Below are positions 6,138-15,900 of a stretch of 23,743 bases of DNA, piece by piece (the first letter of the stretch is position 1; the number at the start of each line of letters is the position of its first letter). The notes below the pieces were generated by a model that was not told the DNA's origin, did not search any database, and was given only the letters and a program-made list of their open reading frames with translations. The DNA is from a virus. The stretch is from the IMG/VR virus record IMGVR_UViG_3300031215_000068, positions 1-23,743 of that record; one strand, 5' to 3'. Both the position numbers and the translations under genes were made by a program.

Positions 6138-6554
6138 ATGAGCACCCTTTACGACATCTATGAATCTGACCCGTCCCGCGAGAGCGACGGCGTTTGGGTT
6201 AATTTCGGCCCTCACATCGAAGTGAAAGTTCGCCGGATGAACTCCCAACCAGTGCGTGAGTCGCACAAACGTTTCAGCGCTCCCCACGTCCACTATTCGC
6301 GCTCGGGCCGTGACCTTCCCGAAGAGATCGCCAACGAGATCGCCGTCAAAGTGATGGCTGACGCTGTGATCGCTGACTGGCGCGGTTCGGGCCTTCAAAC
6401 CCGCGACGGTGAGCAGATCCCCAACACGTTCGAAGCCAAGGTCGACACCCTCAGTGACCCTCGCCTGAAGAACTTCCGCGATGCAATCGCCGTCGCCGCT
6501 TCCGATCAAGACCTGTTCAAGGAAGCCGACGACCGGGAAGCGGAAAAAAACTAA
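6138..6554 (+). CDS. tail assembly chaperone, short form (lambda G-like)
   Basis: This is a 138-residue protein. It starts MSTLYDIYESDPSRESDGVW, which suits the short-form chaperones that coat the tape measure protein before tube assembly. Residues about 20-120 contain a compact alpha/beta domain (VNFGPHIEVKVRRM ... EEIANEIAVKVMADAVIADW). The frame ends at TAA immediately after the slippery sequence A AAA AAC. The binding site is weak (AGGA eleven bases away) and lies after a structured RNA, which may lower yield relative to the neighbouring major tail protein. A minority of ribosomes are expected to shift into the longer G-T form. Confidence 0.85.
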   Translation: MSTLYDIYESDPSRESDGVWVNFGPHIEVKVRRMNSQPVRESHKRFSAPHVHYSRSGRDLPEEIANEIAVKVMADAVIADWRGSGLQTRDGEQIPNTFEAKVDTLSDPRLKNFRDAIAVAASDQDLFKEADDREAEKN

Positions 6555-6937
6555 CGGACTTCCTGAAGTGGAGCCTAAAGCCACAATCAAAGCACGCTTC
6601 GTGGCTTGAGGCTATTCAGGAAGAAAAAGGCATCAAGGCCAAGTCGGTCTCCGAAAAACCAAAACTATTCGACGACGTCGTTTGGGTTTGGAACGGGTTT
6701 CAACACCTACATTCAAGGCGGGGAGAGGGGATGAATGGTCCTCTCGCAATAACGCCGTCTGATATTCTCGCATACTGTGAACTATACGGAATAAAGGTCT
6801 CACAGACTAGAGAAGACTTCTCTCGCTTTATTATGGCTCTGGATGACGCGTTCTTTGAACACGTCAGCGAAGTCCGAGAAAAAGAAAAACAAAAAACGGG
6901 CAAGACTTCCAACCCTAGTAGGCGGAGTAAGAAGTGA
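6138..6937 (+). CDS. tail assembly chaperone, long G-T form by -1 frameshift
   Basis: The heptamer A AAA AAC (6545-6551) is in the right phase for a -1 shift, just before the zero-frame stop. In the -1 frame, reading continues from 6551 for 128 codons to TGA at 6935-6937, giving a 266-residue fusion. The T-like part begins LTDFLKWSLKPQSKHASWLE and contains a segment W-x-GF-x-HL followed by GPLAITPSDILAYCELYG and an acidic helix with FIMALDDAFFE, which is the usual pattern of T-like chaperone domains. An ATG at 6731, with the purine-rich site GGGAGAGGGG just before it, could also be used to make a short T fragment. Lambda G/GT uses the same strategy to recruit the tape measure protein. Confidence 0.85.
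6545..6613 (+). promoter_or_regulatory. programmed -1 frameshift site with downstream hairpin
   Basis: The slippery heptamer A AAA AAC is at 6545-6551. Bases 6572-6584 pair with 6601-6613 over 12 of 13 positions (one A-G mismatch) around a 16-base loop, forming a stable hairpin 20 bases after the slippery site. The distance is longer than the usual 5-9 bases, so it may act as a weak stimulator or not at all. The slip itself is supported by the matching downstream frame. Confidence 0.8.
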
Positions 6938-9900
6938 GCGGTGAAACCCATACCCTTCGATTAAATATCGACGCCTCTAAAGCCGAGGCGGGCGCGCGGT
7001 CGTTCATCGCCGCCATGGGTAAGATCAAGCGTGCCGCAAATGGTGACGTCCGCAAACTGGGCGGTGAATTCCGCACTCTGAGCGGCGCGGTCGACAAGCT
7101 CGATGCGTCCAAGCTCAACAAGTTCGAAAGCTCTCTTAAGTCGTTCAAGAACGTCGGTAAGGGTGCTCGGAACTTCCGCCAGTTTGCGGACGCACTCAAA
7201 TCCCTTCGGGTTCCCTCTGATAAGAAGCTTCAGGACCTCACGCGCCTCTCTGACGCTGTGAAGTCTTTTCGTGGCATCAACGGGTCTGTAGGCGGTTTTG
7301 CTGACCTTGTAAAGACCCTGTCTACGTTCAAGGCTCCCTCTGAACGCCAAGTCAAAGGCGTCCGCGATCTATTTTTCGCAATCGGTCAATACCGCGCCCC
7401 TTCGAACTTGTCGTCCCTTGGCGACATGTCGAGAATTCTGTCCGGTATGCGTATCCCGTCTTCCGGGAAGCTTGAGCGCTTCAAAGGATTCTTACGCGTC
7501 ATGCAATCAGCTCGCGCCCCGCGCGGGAACATGGCGGGCTATTCCCAACTCTCCGCTGTCTTTTCGAAATTCCGCGCGCCGTCCCGCTCGCAGACGGAAA
7601 ACCTGCGCGGATTCCTGAAGATGCTCGACAACATCCGGGCTCCTCGCCATGTGCGCGCTGTTGCTGAGGCGATGAACCAGATCGCCGTAGCGTCTAACCG
7701 TGCGAACCGGACGCTGTCCCGTACCAATCAGCTATTCCGTCGCATCCCGTCAAATGCGGGTCGTGCAGCGCGTTCGTTCCGGAACACCGCAAATGGTGCG
7801 CGAGGGATGGAGAACGCGTTCTCTGCGTCCTATCAGGCCGGTTCCATGCTGCGCACCCTTCTGGGCTCGCTCACGGTGGCAGAGTTCTCTCGTCAGTTAT
7901 GGACAGCCAACACGGCGGCGCTGCGGGCTGAGACCGCGTTCAGAGTTGTCACTGGCAGCGTAGAAGGTGCGAACGAAGAATTTGAGTTTACAACACAGCT
8001 TGCGAGAGAGACTGGACAAGCACTCGACGTTATGCTGCCCCGATACTCAAAGTTCTCTGTCGCTGCGCAGATGGCAGGGTTCAGTACAGAGAACACACGA
8101 AAAGTTTACGCCGCAACCTCAGCCGCTTTGACGGTAATTGGTGCCAGCGCTCATGACGCTGAACTTGCGTTCCTAGCGCTTGAACAGATGGTGTCTAAAG
8201 GCACAGTCCAAAGTGAAGAACTGCGTCGACAGCTCTCGGAACGCCTTCCGGGTTCTTTCTCTGCGATGGCCCGTGCTGCACAAAACATTGGTCTCATTGC
8301 AGAAGAGGTGGAACGACCTGAAGCCGCGCTTAACGATCTTCTGAGGCAAGGTAAGGTTCTTTCTGAAGAGATCCTTCCGGCGTTTGCTGAAGAGTTGATG
8401 AGGACTTACGGCTCTGAGCTTGAGGCGGCTCTGCGTCGACCGGACACCGCACTTAAAACGCTCCGCACCGAGTTCTTCCTTTTCCGGAAGACGGTCGGTG
8501 AGGCGGGTTTCATGGACGCGGTCGGTACGCAGATGAATCGCATCGCCGACGTGATGGGCTCCCCGGCATTCCAAAACTTCGCCAAGACGCTTGGCGAAGA
8601 CCTTGCTGTTGCGATCAACAAGCTAGGTGATGGTGTCGTTTATGTCCTTGAGAACATTGAGATGTTCCGGAAGATCGCCGAAGGGGTCGTTTGGGTTGTC
8701 TTCGTCCGTACGCTTTGGGGTATGGGCGGGGCAATGATTTCCATGTCCGGCTCTATCAGAACTGCGATTGGCGGGATGAGAAATATGATCGGCCCTATCA
8801 GAAATATGATTGTCGGGCTGAGAACTATGACCGGGGCCACGACTATGCTCGGACTCGCGATGCGTGCGATCCCGTTAATCGGTATTGTAGCTGGCCTAGC
8901 GACGATGGCGCATTGGCTTTGGAAGAACCGAGAAGAGACGGTAACACTCGCTGGACGCACCGCTGAGATTGGTGATATCATCGGCGGTACTTGGGACTAT
9001 GTCACAGAAAAAGCCTCAAACTTCTTCAACATTCTTCAAAACTTTGGTAATGACGTATTAGGCTTCATTGGCGATCAGTTTGGTGTTACTTTCGATAACA
9101 TCAACATTGGTTGGGGTGATGTAGTAAATTTTATGCGTGGTCTGATTAATTTCTTCATTAACTGGGGGAATTCTTTAAGAACCATTATGGTAGCGGTCTT
9201 CAAAGGAATTGTCGACTCCGCTATTGCTGCCTACGGACCACTTGTCGATTTGATTGATAGCGTCAAAGAAGGTGATATGGGGCAGGCTTTTACTCATCTT
9301 GGTGAGCTTAACGGATTTAGTATGGCTCGACGCGGTATGATTAGTCTTGTTCAAACCGCAGAAGAGACTAAAAACCGACTTGCTGAAATCTGGAATACCG
9401 ACAACTTCGCTGAAGGTGGAATGTACGGCGATATGGCGGCTGATATCATGGATTTAGCGGTAGAACGCGGCGAACGTCGCGACCGCGAAGCTACGCCCGA
9501 AGGACCGGGCGATACGGGCGATGGCGAGCCGTCCCTCATGGACCGCCTTTTTCCACCCGGTGGAAACGGTGATAGCGATACGGGCGATGGGGGCGACAAC
9601 TCAGAGACGGATCGTCAGCTTGAACAGCTTCGCGACAGCCTCCAAGGCGTCTACGATCAATACGACCCTCTGGGCGCTGCGCAGAGGGAGTATGCGGAGA
9701 GCCAAATGTCGCTCGCGCTAGCGCTCGCAATGGATGTTATCCCCAGCACCGAAGCATATGAATCAGCTTTGGCGCGTCTCGAAACCACCACGCGAAACGC
9801 TCGCGATCCGATGGCTGCTATGCAGCGTGATATGGATCGTGAGATCGAGCTTCTACGGATGGGCGAACGCGAGCGTCAGATTGAGATCGACACCCGTAAC

Positions 9901-11106
9901 CGTGTCAATGAACTCGTCGCCGCTGGTGTTCAGCTTCACGACATCAACAACGAACAACTCCGCGAACAAGTCGCTCTTATATACGACCTGAATAACGCGA
10001 ACACCGAAAGGACTGGTTTTGCCAGATTCATCGAAGATGCTGCTACATTTGATGAAATTCTAGATGATATCAGCTATAAGATCAGCGACGAAATCAGCGA
10101 TGCGTTCGCCGAGATGGCGACGAGTGGGAAGCTCAGCTTCCGCGACCTGACTCAATCCATCCTAGCTGATATCGCCCGTGCGATGTCTCATAAGATGGTT
10201 GCGTCGTTCCTTAATATGTTGGGACTTGGGGATGCTCCTGATCAACAAGAAGCACGATCTAGTGGTTCCTCGGGAGGTATCCTTAGTCGTTTGTTTGGTG
10301 GTGCGAACCAAGAACAAAGTCAGGGCGGCGGGAACTTCCTTCAGAGGTTGTTCGGTGGTAACCAAGGCGGCAACTCCGCAGGCAGCTCTATGGGTCAGGA
10401 CTTCGCGGAGAGCGCGCGAAGCGTGTTCCAAGGGTCTCAAGGAGGTGGCGGCTTCCTCAATCGTCTCGGAGGCATCTTCTCGCAAAGTGGTGAAGGTGGT
10501 GGTTTCTTGAGCAACCTCATGGGCGTCTTCAGACAAGGCGGTGGGCTCTTCAAAAACATGTTCTCTGGCATCATGGGGATGTTTGGTGGCGGCGGAGGCG
10601 GCGGAGTCGGCGATCTCCTCGGGATGGCGTCCCCGCTCCTCAACATGATCCCCGGTGTTGGGCCGTTTCTTAGTATGGGTGCGCAAGTTATTAGCGGGTC
10701 TTTATCTGAGGGCGGTTATTCCGGCTCGGCGGTCAAATATCAACCCGTCGCGGCGGACATCTTCAAGAATGCCCGGCACTTCTCCGAGGGTACGCAGAAC
10801 ATCTCTGGCGGCATCCCGTCTATCCTCCACCCTGAAGAAGCAGTCGTCCCATTGTCGCGGGGCCGAAAAATCCCTGTCCAGTTGACAAATTCGAAAGAAA
10901 GTGTTAGCAAGAGTGACGGTCAGGGCGGTAATGTAAGCCTTAACGTTCAGATTCCCGAAATCGTTATTCATGGTGCCAAGGATGAAGAGTCCGGGGCTCG
11001 GGCTGGCGCTGCTGCCGGTCGTGAGCTTAAAATGGCGATGAAGTCTATTCTTGCTGAAGAATCGAGACCGGGCGGACTTCTCTATAACCAACGCAAAGCG
11101 AGCTAA
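6934..11106 (+). CDS. tape measure protein (lambda H-like)
   Basis: This is a 1390-residue protein whose GTG start overlaps the stop of the G-T gene (GTGA); GGAG lies six bases upstream. It is threaded in the tail tube, sets tail length and later passes into the host membrane. Residues about 92-238 carry eight repeats of 20-21 residues marked by R-A-P-S or a variant. Residues about 292-490 match the common tape measure domain (TMP_3-like; TVAEFSRQLWTANTAALRAE, later ELRRQLSERLPGSF). Hydrophobic segments lie near 579-602 and 643-663. Residues about 1050-1095 (FAEMATSGKLSFRDLTQSIL) match the lambda tape measure C-terminal domain. Residues 1109-1230 are Gly-rich. The end contains GIPSILHPEEAVVPLSRGRK. 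At about 0.15 nm per residue the tail would be near 200 nm, an estimate only. Confidence 0.93.
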   Translation: MSGETHTLRLNIDASKAEAGARSFIAAMGKIKRAANGDVRKLGGEFRTLSGAVDKLDASKLNKFESSLKSFKNVGKGARNFRQFADALKSLRVPSDKKLQDLTRLSDAVKSFRGINGSVGGFADLVKTLSTFKAPSERQVKGVRDLFFAIGQYRAPSNLSSLGDMSRILSGMRIPSSGKLERFKGFLRVMQSARAPRGNMAGYSQLSAVFSKFRAPSRSQTENLRGFLKMLDNIRAPRHVRAVAEAMNQIAVASNRANRTLSRTNQLFRRIPSNAGRAARSFRNTANGARGMENAFSASYQAGSMLRTLLGSLTVAEFSRQLWTANTAALRAETAFRVVTGSVEGANEEFEFTTQLARETGQALDVMLPRYSKFSVAAQMAGFSTENTRKVYAATSAALTVIGASAHDAELAFLALEQMVSKGTVQSEELRRQLSERLPGSFSAMARAAQNIGLIAEEVERPEAALNDLLRQGKVLSEEILPAFAEELMRTYGSELEAALRRPDTALKTLRTEFFLFRKTVGEAGFMDAVGTQMNRIADVMGSPAFQNFAKTLGEDLAVAINKLGDGVVYVLENIEMFRKIAEGVVWVVFVRTLWGMGGAMISMSGSIRTAIGGMRNMIGPIRNMIVGLRTMTGATTMLGLAMRAIPLIGIVAGLATMAHWLWKNREETVTLAGRTAEIGDIIGGTWDYVTEKASNFFNILQNFGNDVLGFIGDQFGVTFDNINIGWGDVVNFMRGLINFFINWGNSLRTIMVAVFKGIVDSAIAAYGPLVDLIDSVKEGDMGQAFTHLGELNGFSMARRGMISLVQTAEETKNRLAEIWNTDNFAEGGMYGDMAADIMDLAVERGERRDREATPEGPGDTGDGEPSLMDRLFPPGGNGDSDTGDGGDNSETDRQLEQLRDSLQGVYDQYDPLGAAQREYAESQMSLALALAMDVIPSTEAYESALARLETTTRNARDPMAAMQRDMDREIELLRMGERERQIEIDTRNRVNELVAAGVQLHDINNEQLREQVALIYDLNNANTERTGFARFIEDAATFDEILDDISYKISDEISDAFAEMATSGKLSFRDLTQSILADIARAMSHKMVASFLNMLGLGDAPDQQEARSSGSSGGILSRLFGGANQEQSQGGGNFLQRLFGGNQGGNSAGSSMGQDFAESARSVFQGSQGGGGFLNRLGGIFSQSGEGGGFLSNLMGVFRQGGGLFKNMFSGIMGMFGGGGGGGVGDLLGMASPLLNMIPGVGPFLSMGAQVISGSLSEGGYSGSAVKYQPVAADIFKNARHFSEGTQNISGGIPSILHPEEAVVPLSRGRKIPVQLTNSKESVSKSDGQGGNVSLNVQIPEIVIHGAKDEESGARAGAAAGRELKMAMKSILAEESRPGGLLYNQRKAS
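7207..7647 (+). repeat. 20-21-residue RAPS repeats in the tape measure N-terminus
   Basis: Motif positions by residue are R92 (RVPS), R113 (RGIN, degenerate), K133 (KAPS), R154 (RAPS), R173 (RIPS), R194 (RAPR), R214 (RAPS) and R235 (RAPR). The spacing is 19-21 residues throughout. Between motifs lie short amphipathic helices with Leu/Phe. The DNA copies have diverged, so the repeats are old. Confidence 0.8.
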
Positions 11107-11109
11107 ACC

Positions 11110-11463
11110 GTGGCGACATATCCGGCTAATCTGCCTCAACCTTCCTACGGCTCCTCTCTTGATGAGGAGTATAGGGCTGAAGAAGTGACGTTCGGATATG
11201 GCTACGAACAAGGTTCTAAGGCGGGACCGAACAACACCCGTCGAGTTGGTTCTTTCACTTACACCGGTGTGACTAAAGACGAAGCCGAAGACTTGCGAGA
11301 GTATTTCGCGGGTCTCGGCGGCGTTGATGTATTTGAATGGACACCGCCTGAACTAGGCACCGAACTTCGCTTCAAAAGCGGTAAGAAATTTGGAATGAAG
11401 TATAGAGGATTCAACAATTTCGACTGCTCCATTGAAGTAAAACAGGTATTTATCCATGGTTAG
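11110..11463 (+). CDS. minor tail protein, lambda M-like
   Basis: This is a 117-residue protein. Lambda M is 109 residues and directly follows H, as here. The pattern YPANLPQPSYGSSLDEEYR near the start, RRVGSFTYTGVTKDEAEDLR in the middle, then a short beta region (VDVFEWTPPELG ... KKFGMKYRGF) and a closing strand, is typical of the phage minor tail protein family (Phage_min_tail). It helps build the tip complex at the end of the tape measure. The GTG start has no clear binding site and lies three bases after the tape measure stop, so coupled translation is likely. Its 3' end overlaps the next gene by eight bases. Confidence 0.85.
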   Translation: MATYPANLPQPSYGSSLDEEYRAEEVTFGYGYEQGSKAGPNNTRRVGSFTYTGVTKDEAEDLREYFAGLGGVDVFEWTPPELGTELRFKSGKKFGMKYRGFNNFDCSIEVKQVFIHG

Positions 11464-12181
11464 CCTTCCAATCAATGAGCATGTCCAACGATCAAACTTA
11501 GGCGGAGAGGTTGTACTTGTCGAGGTTGATCTAACTAAGTTTGGTGAGAACATCATCCGTCTCGCGCCTGTTGGACTAGACGAGACCGGCACGCCGATTT
11601 CTTTTGGCGGAAACATCTATACACCCCATCCGATGGAGCTTGATGGTTTTGAGGTCCAATCTGGCGGGCCGTATCCTACCCCTTCTGTTTTGTTTGAAAA
11701 CACGGGTAGCGTATTTACGCCATTCATCCTTCAATACCGCAACCTTCTAGGTGCTGAATTCCGTCGTATCCGAACCTTTGAAAGGTTCCTAGACGACGGC
11801 GAGGAGCCCGACCCGTACTCGATCCTAAGCGAGGACATCTACAGCTTCGACGAGCTGACCACCCATAATCGTACGACGGTAGGATGGAAGCTTTCATCCG
11901 CCATGGACCAACGCGGGGCTATGCTCCCCGGTCGCATGGTGGTTCGCGATTACTGCCCGTTCATGACGCGCTACACCGAAGAAAACGGCTCGTACGCGGG
12001 GTATGATCGAGCTGAATGCCCGTACACCGGCGCTCAAGCTTTCGACGAGGAAGGACAACCCACCTCACCGGAGGAAGAAGTATTTTCGAAGACGTTGGAA
12101 ACCTGTTGCTACCCTCGTTTCGGGAAAGAAAACCCCCTTCCGTTTGGCGGCTTCCCCGGTGTGGCTAGGTTCCGGGGATGA
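11456..12181 (+). CDS. minor tail protein, lambda L-like, with altered cysteines
   Basis: This is a 241-residue protein of the lambda L family (Phage_tail_L), a tip protein. In lambda it carries an iron-sulphur cluster on four cysteines (recalled as C173, C182, C205 and C212). Here cysteines lie at 167 (RDYCPF), 188 (AECPYTG), 217 and 218 (ETCCYPRFG). The third canonical cysteine falls on Phe210, seven residues before C217, and an extra cysteine sits next to the fourth. The closing LPFGGFPG is normal. Whether a cluster still forms is open. The N-terminal two thirds form the usual beta-rich domain with the motif HPMELDGFEVQSGGPYPTPS. It overlaps M by eight bases and K by four (ATGA). Confidence 0.88.
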   Translation: MVSLPINEHVQRSNLGGEVVLVEVDLTKFGENIIRLAPVGLDETGTPISFGGNIYTPHPMELDGFEVQSGGPYPTPSVLFENTGSVFTPFILQYRNLLGAEFRRIRTFERFLDDGEEPDPYSILSEDIYSFDELTTHNRTTVGWKLSSAMDQRGAMLPGRMVVRDYCPFMTRYTEENGSYAGYDRAECPYTGAQAFDEEGQPTSPEEEVFSKTLETCCYPRFGKENPLPFGGFPGVARFRG

Positions 12182-12951
12182 TCTTCGAACTCGACCGGGA
12201 AGATATTCTCCGCCCTGAGGTTATTGAAGACCTTCGTCAACACGCGAACGAATGCTACCCGAACGAATGCGTCGGCGCGATTATGAAGTCAGGCTATCAG
12301 CGCTTAGACAACACGGCAGGAAACCCAGAAACCCACGCCCGAGTAAGCCGAAAAGACACTCAAAGACTCCTTGCCTCTGGCGAGATGCTGGCCCTTGCTC
12401 ACTCGCACCCTAACGGGCCGAACTGCCCTAGCGCGCAGGATATGGCGTCTCAGATTGAGATGGATGTCCCGTTCGTCCTGATTTCGACGAACGGGCAGGG
12501 GTGTTTGCCACCTCTGATTTGGGGAGATCAGATCGCCCCACCACCACTCGACGAGTCGGGTTTTATCCACGGGATCAAGGATTGTTACTCGCGCATCCGT
12601 CATTTCGGGATGCTGCATGGTTTCGGTGGCGATCCTGTGTTGATCGACGACTTCCCCCGAGATTGGCAATGGTGGGAAAAGAATCAAAATCTATATATCG
12701 AAAACTTTCGATCTGCTGGATTTTATGAAGTACCGTTTGCAGATAGAGCTAAAGGTGACGTGCTTATGCTTAAAGTACGTTCCGATAAATTCAATCATGC
12801 TGGTGTATTAGAGCAAAAAGACGTTCTGTATCACCTATCGACTGGCTCTGAACCATACAATCCAAAAAGAAAACCAGACAGACGACCAATACATAACTTC
12901 AAGCATATCGAAATGATGTGTGTGCGTTACGACTATAAAAAGACGAGCTGA
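12178..12951 (+). CDS. tail tip peptidase, lambda K-like (JAMM + NlpC/P60)
   Basis: This is a 257-residue two-domain protein. The first domain is a JAB/MPN metalloprotease with an intact JAMM motif: Glu30 (ECVG), then His75-Ser-His77, seven residues, Ser85 and Asp88 (HSHPNGPNCPSAQD). The second is an NlpC/P60 peptidase-like domain with catalytic Cys136 (KDCYSRIR) and His207 (FNHAGV), and a further His in LYHLSTG. Lambda K has the same pair of domains and is needed for tail tip assembly; it may cut peptidoglycan or process tail proteins. Start and stop codons overlap L. The last 90 codons are visibly more A/T-rich than the first half, hinting at exchange of the second domain. Confidence 0.92.
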   Translation: MIFELDREDILRPEVIEDLRQHANECYPNECVGAIMKSGYQRLDNTAGNPETHARVSRKDTQRLLASGEMLALAHSHPNGPNCPSAQDMASQIEMDVPFVLISTNGQGCLPPLIWGDQIAPPPLDESGFIHGIKDCYSRIRHFGMLHGFGGDPVLIDDFPRDWQWWEKNQNLYIENFRSAGFYEVPFADRAKGDVLMLKVRSDKFNHAGVLEQKDVLYHLSTGSEPYNPKRKPDRRPIHNFKHIEMMCVRYDYKKTS

Positions 12952-12953
12952 AA

Positions 12954-15900
12954 ATGAACCAACTTCGCGATGTATATCTTCATGGTCGTCTTGCCAAGCG
13001 TTTTGGCAAGAAGCATCGTCTGTCTGTGGATTCGCCTTCTGAAGCGATCCGCGCGTTGTCGTCGCAATACCCCGGTTTCCGCGAGACCATTTCTACCGGT
13101 AACTACGCAGTCGTCCGGGGTAAACTGGACGACGAAACGTATCTCACCGATTGTGAGCTGAATGTCCGGTTCGGTTCTTGTCCAGAGATGCACCTGATTC
13201 CAGAACCCAAACTCGCTGGTCTGGACCCTCTTACTCAATTCATCATCTCCGCGACCGTACTAGCTGCGACAACTATCATCTCATCCTTGCTGGCCCCGCA
13301 GATCGATGCGCCGGACCCTAACAAGCGAGAGAGGGAAGAAAACTCGGGCATATTCGACGGCCCGGTGAACGTGACCGAACAAGGTCACCCTATCCCCTAT
13401 ATCGCTGGTTTGAAGGTTCGCGTCGGGTCTGTTGTCGGCGCTTCGGGTATCGAGACGACTGACATACCTATCTCTCAACGCTACGACGGCGAGGGTGGTT
13501 ATGGTGGTGGCAACACGGGCGGATTCCGTGGCGATAATAACAACCTCCAACTCGAAAAGGGTGGTAAGGGAGGCGGACAGGCGCGGGCGGCTCAAGAAGA
13601 CCCGAACACGCTCCGGTCAAACACAACCGCCAGAATCATTGACCTCGTCGGCGAAGGCCCCATTGGTGGTCTGATCGACGGTCTGAAATCTGTCTACTTT
13701 GACGGCACGCCGGTTGAGAATCCTGACGGAACCTTCAACTTCACCGGCGTTGAGGTTCAGGAGCGTTTCGGTGAGGCCGATCAAGAGCATCTTCCTAGCT
13801 TCAGCGCTGTCGAATCCAACCCGCGAGAGATCGGGGTCGAGTGTGTGTATGGCGACACGTCAAATAACCGGTTCGGGAGGGTTGAGCCGGTCGAGACGAT
13901 CAGCAATTCTCTGGTTGACCGCGCTCGCGTTGTTATCAGCTTAGATAATGGACTCAATCGTCAAGATACGGAGACCGGCGATCTGCTTAGGACCAGCGTC
14001 ATCGTCGCGATTGATGTCCAAGTGGACGGCGGCGGGTTCATTGAGGTCGTTAAGCACACCTTCTCCGGAAAGACGGTCAGCACATACCCGAAGTCTTTTG
14101 ATGTAGAGCTTCCGAGCGGAAACACGCGTCAGGTTCGCGTGCGTCGGGTTACCCCAGACCGGGAAGAAGCGTCTCACACCGATAATGTATTCTTCTCCTC
14201 CATCGTCGAAATTATCGACGCCAAACTGACGTATCCATACACCGCCTACATGGGCGTCACTGTCGACGCTCTACAATTTGGAAGCCGAATTGCTGGACGC
14301 GCCTACGAACTCGCCGGGACGATTGTCGACGTCCCGTCGAACTATGATCCTGTCGAGAAGACCTACACCGGGACGTGGGACGGGACGTGGAAGAAAGCGG
14401 CTACTGAAAACGCGGCGTGGCACGTACGAAACCTTGTGATCAACAACCGATATGGTCTCGGACGTTATACGAGCGCTCTCCCTGACAAATGGGAGCTGTA
14501 TCAGATTGCGCAATACAACGATCAACTCATCCCAGACGGGCGCGGCGGACTAGAGCCTAGGTATACCCTCAACACCGTGCTCAACACGCGTGAGGAAGCA
14601 TACGACCAGCTTAACAAGCTCGTCTCGACCTTCCGGGGCATGTCGTACTGGTCCGGTAATGCGATCACCTTCCGCCAAGATCGCCCGTCGACAAATGAAC
14701 CGCACATTCTCAACCCGTCCAACTCGGTTGAAGGCAAAGTCGACTATTCCGAACCGTCGATCAAAGACCGTAACTCGGTCTACGTCGTCATGTGGAACGA
14801 CCCGAAAGATGGTTTCAGACTGACTCCAGAAGTGGTCGAAGACCAGCGCCTCATTCGTGAGATCGGTTGGAAAGAAAAACAGATTGTCGCGATTGGTTGC
14901 ACCTCGCGAGGCCAAGCCCGACGCATCGGCAAATTCTCGCTGGACGATGAGTGGAATGCTCAGAAGCGTGCCACTTGGGGCGAAGGTATCGGCGGCAAAC
15001 TCAAGCTTCCCGGCGACGAAGTCCAAATCTTTGATCCGGAGTTCTACGCCGAGCCTCTGCGTCATCGGGGAGGGCGGGTCAAGACCGCCACCACTACGGC
15101 TGTCACGATTGGCCATCCCCTCGCCCTCGACCCGAACAAGGAATACTCTCTCAAGGTCGTCCTTCCGGATGGTACTGTCGAAGTGCGTGAAGTCACCTTC
15201 ACACTTGACTCTGAGGGTTTCACCGAAGTCCTAAATCCGATCTTAGCGTTCTCGGATTCTCCGATCCCTGACGCGGTCTGGGCTGTCCAAGACGAGGATA
15301 CAGCACCTCTGCGTTTCCGCGTCGAGAGCGTGACCGAAGAGTCCTCTATCGAGCACAAACTTCAGGCGCGAATCTACGACCCGACCAAATACGCGCGGAT
15401 CGAGCAAGGGTTGACGCTCCCACCTGAGGCTGTCAGCAACCTTTTAACCGGTCCTATCGCGAAACCGCGTGGTTTGAACGTACAAGAGTTCTGGAAACAA
15501 GTAGGCGACACTCGGGTCCCTAGCCTCAGCCTTAGTTGGACTCCGTCCCCAGATAGGCGAGTCGAACTTTATGAAGTCCAATTCATTGAACCGGGCTCAG
15601 AAAACTTTGAAGAGCTTAGCCGAGGTGTTGAGGTCTTCCGAGACGTCGTAGGTGTGGTGCCGGGAATCTACCGTTTCCGAGTACGCGCTGTTGGTTTTCT
15701 TGGTACGCCTTCTGCTTGGGCTCCTCTGACTGTAGATGTCAGCGGGTCTAGATCTACTCTTCCGGACGTCGCCGACCTACAGGTTGTCACTGCTGAATCC
15801 CCAAGACAAACCTACCTTACTTGGTCGCGTCCGTACGACCCTAGGCCGTTCAAATACGGCATCACACTGACTACTGAAGACGGGACGGAAGACCTCGCGG

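Noticed and set aside
6731-6937. 68-codon frame as an independent gene only
   Set aside because: The frame is open well upstream and joins the G gene through a slippery heptamer; it is the T part of the fusion, although internal starting remains possible.
10162-10686. Minus-strand frame opposite the Gly-rich end of the tape measure
   Set aside because: Its length is explained by GGN codons having few stops on the opposite strand.
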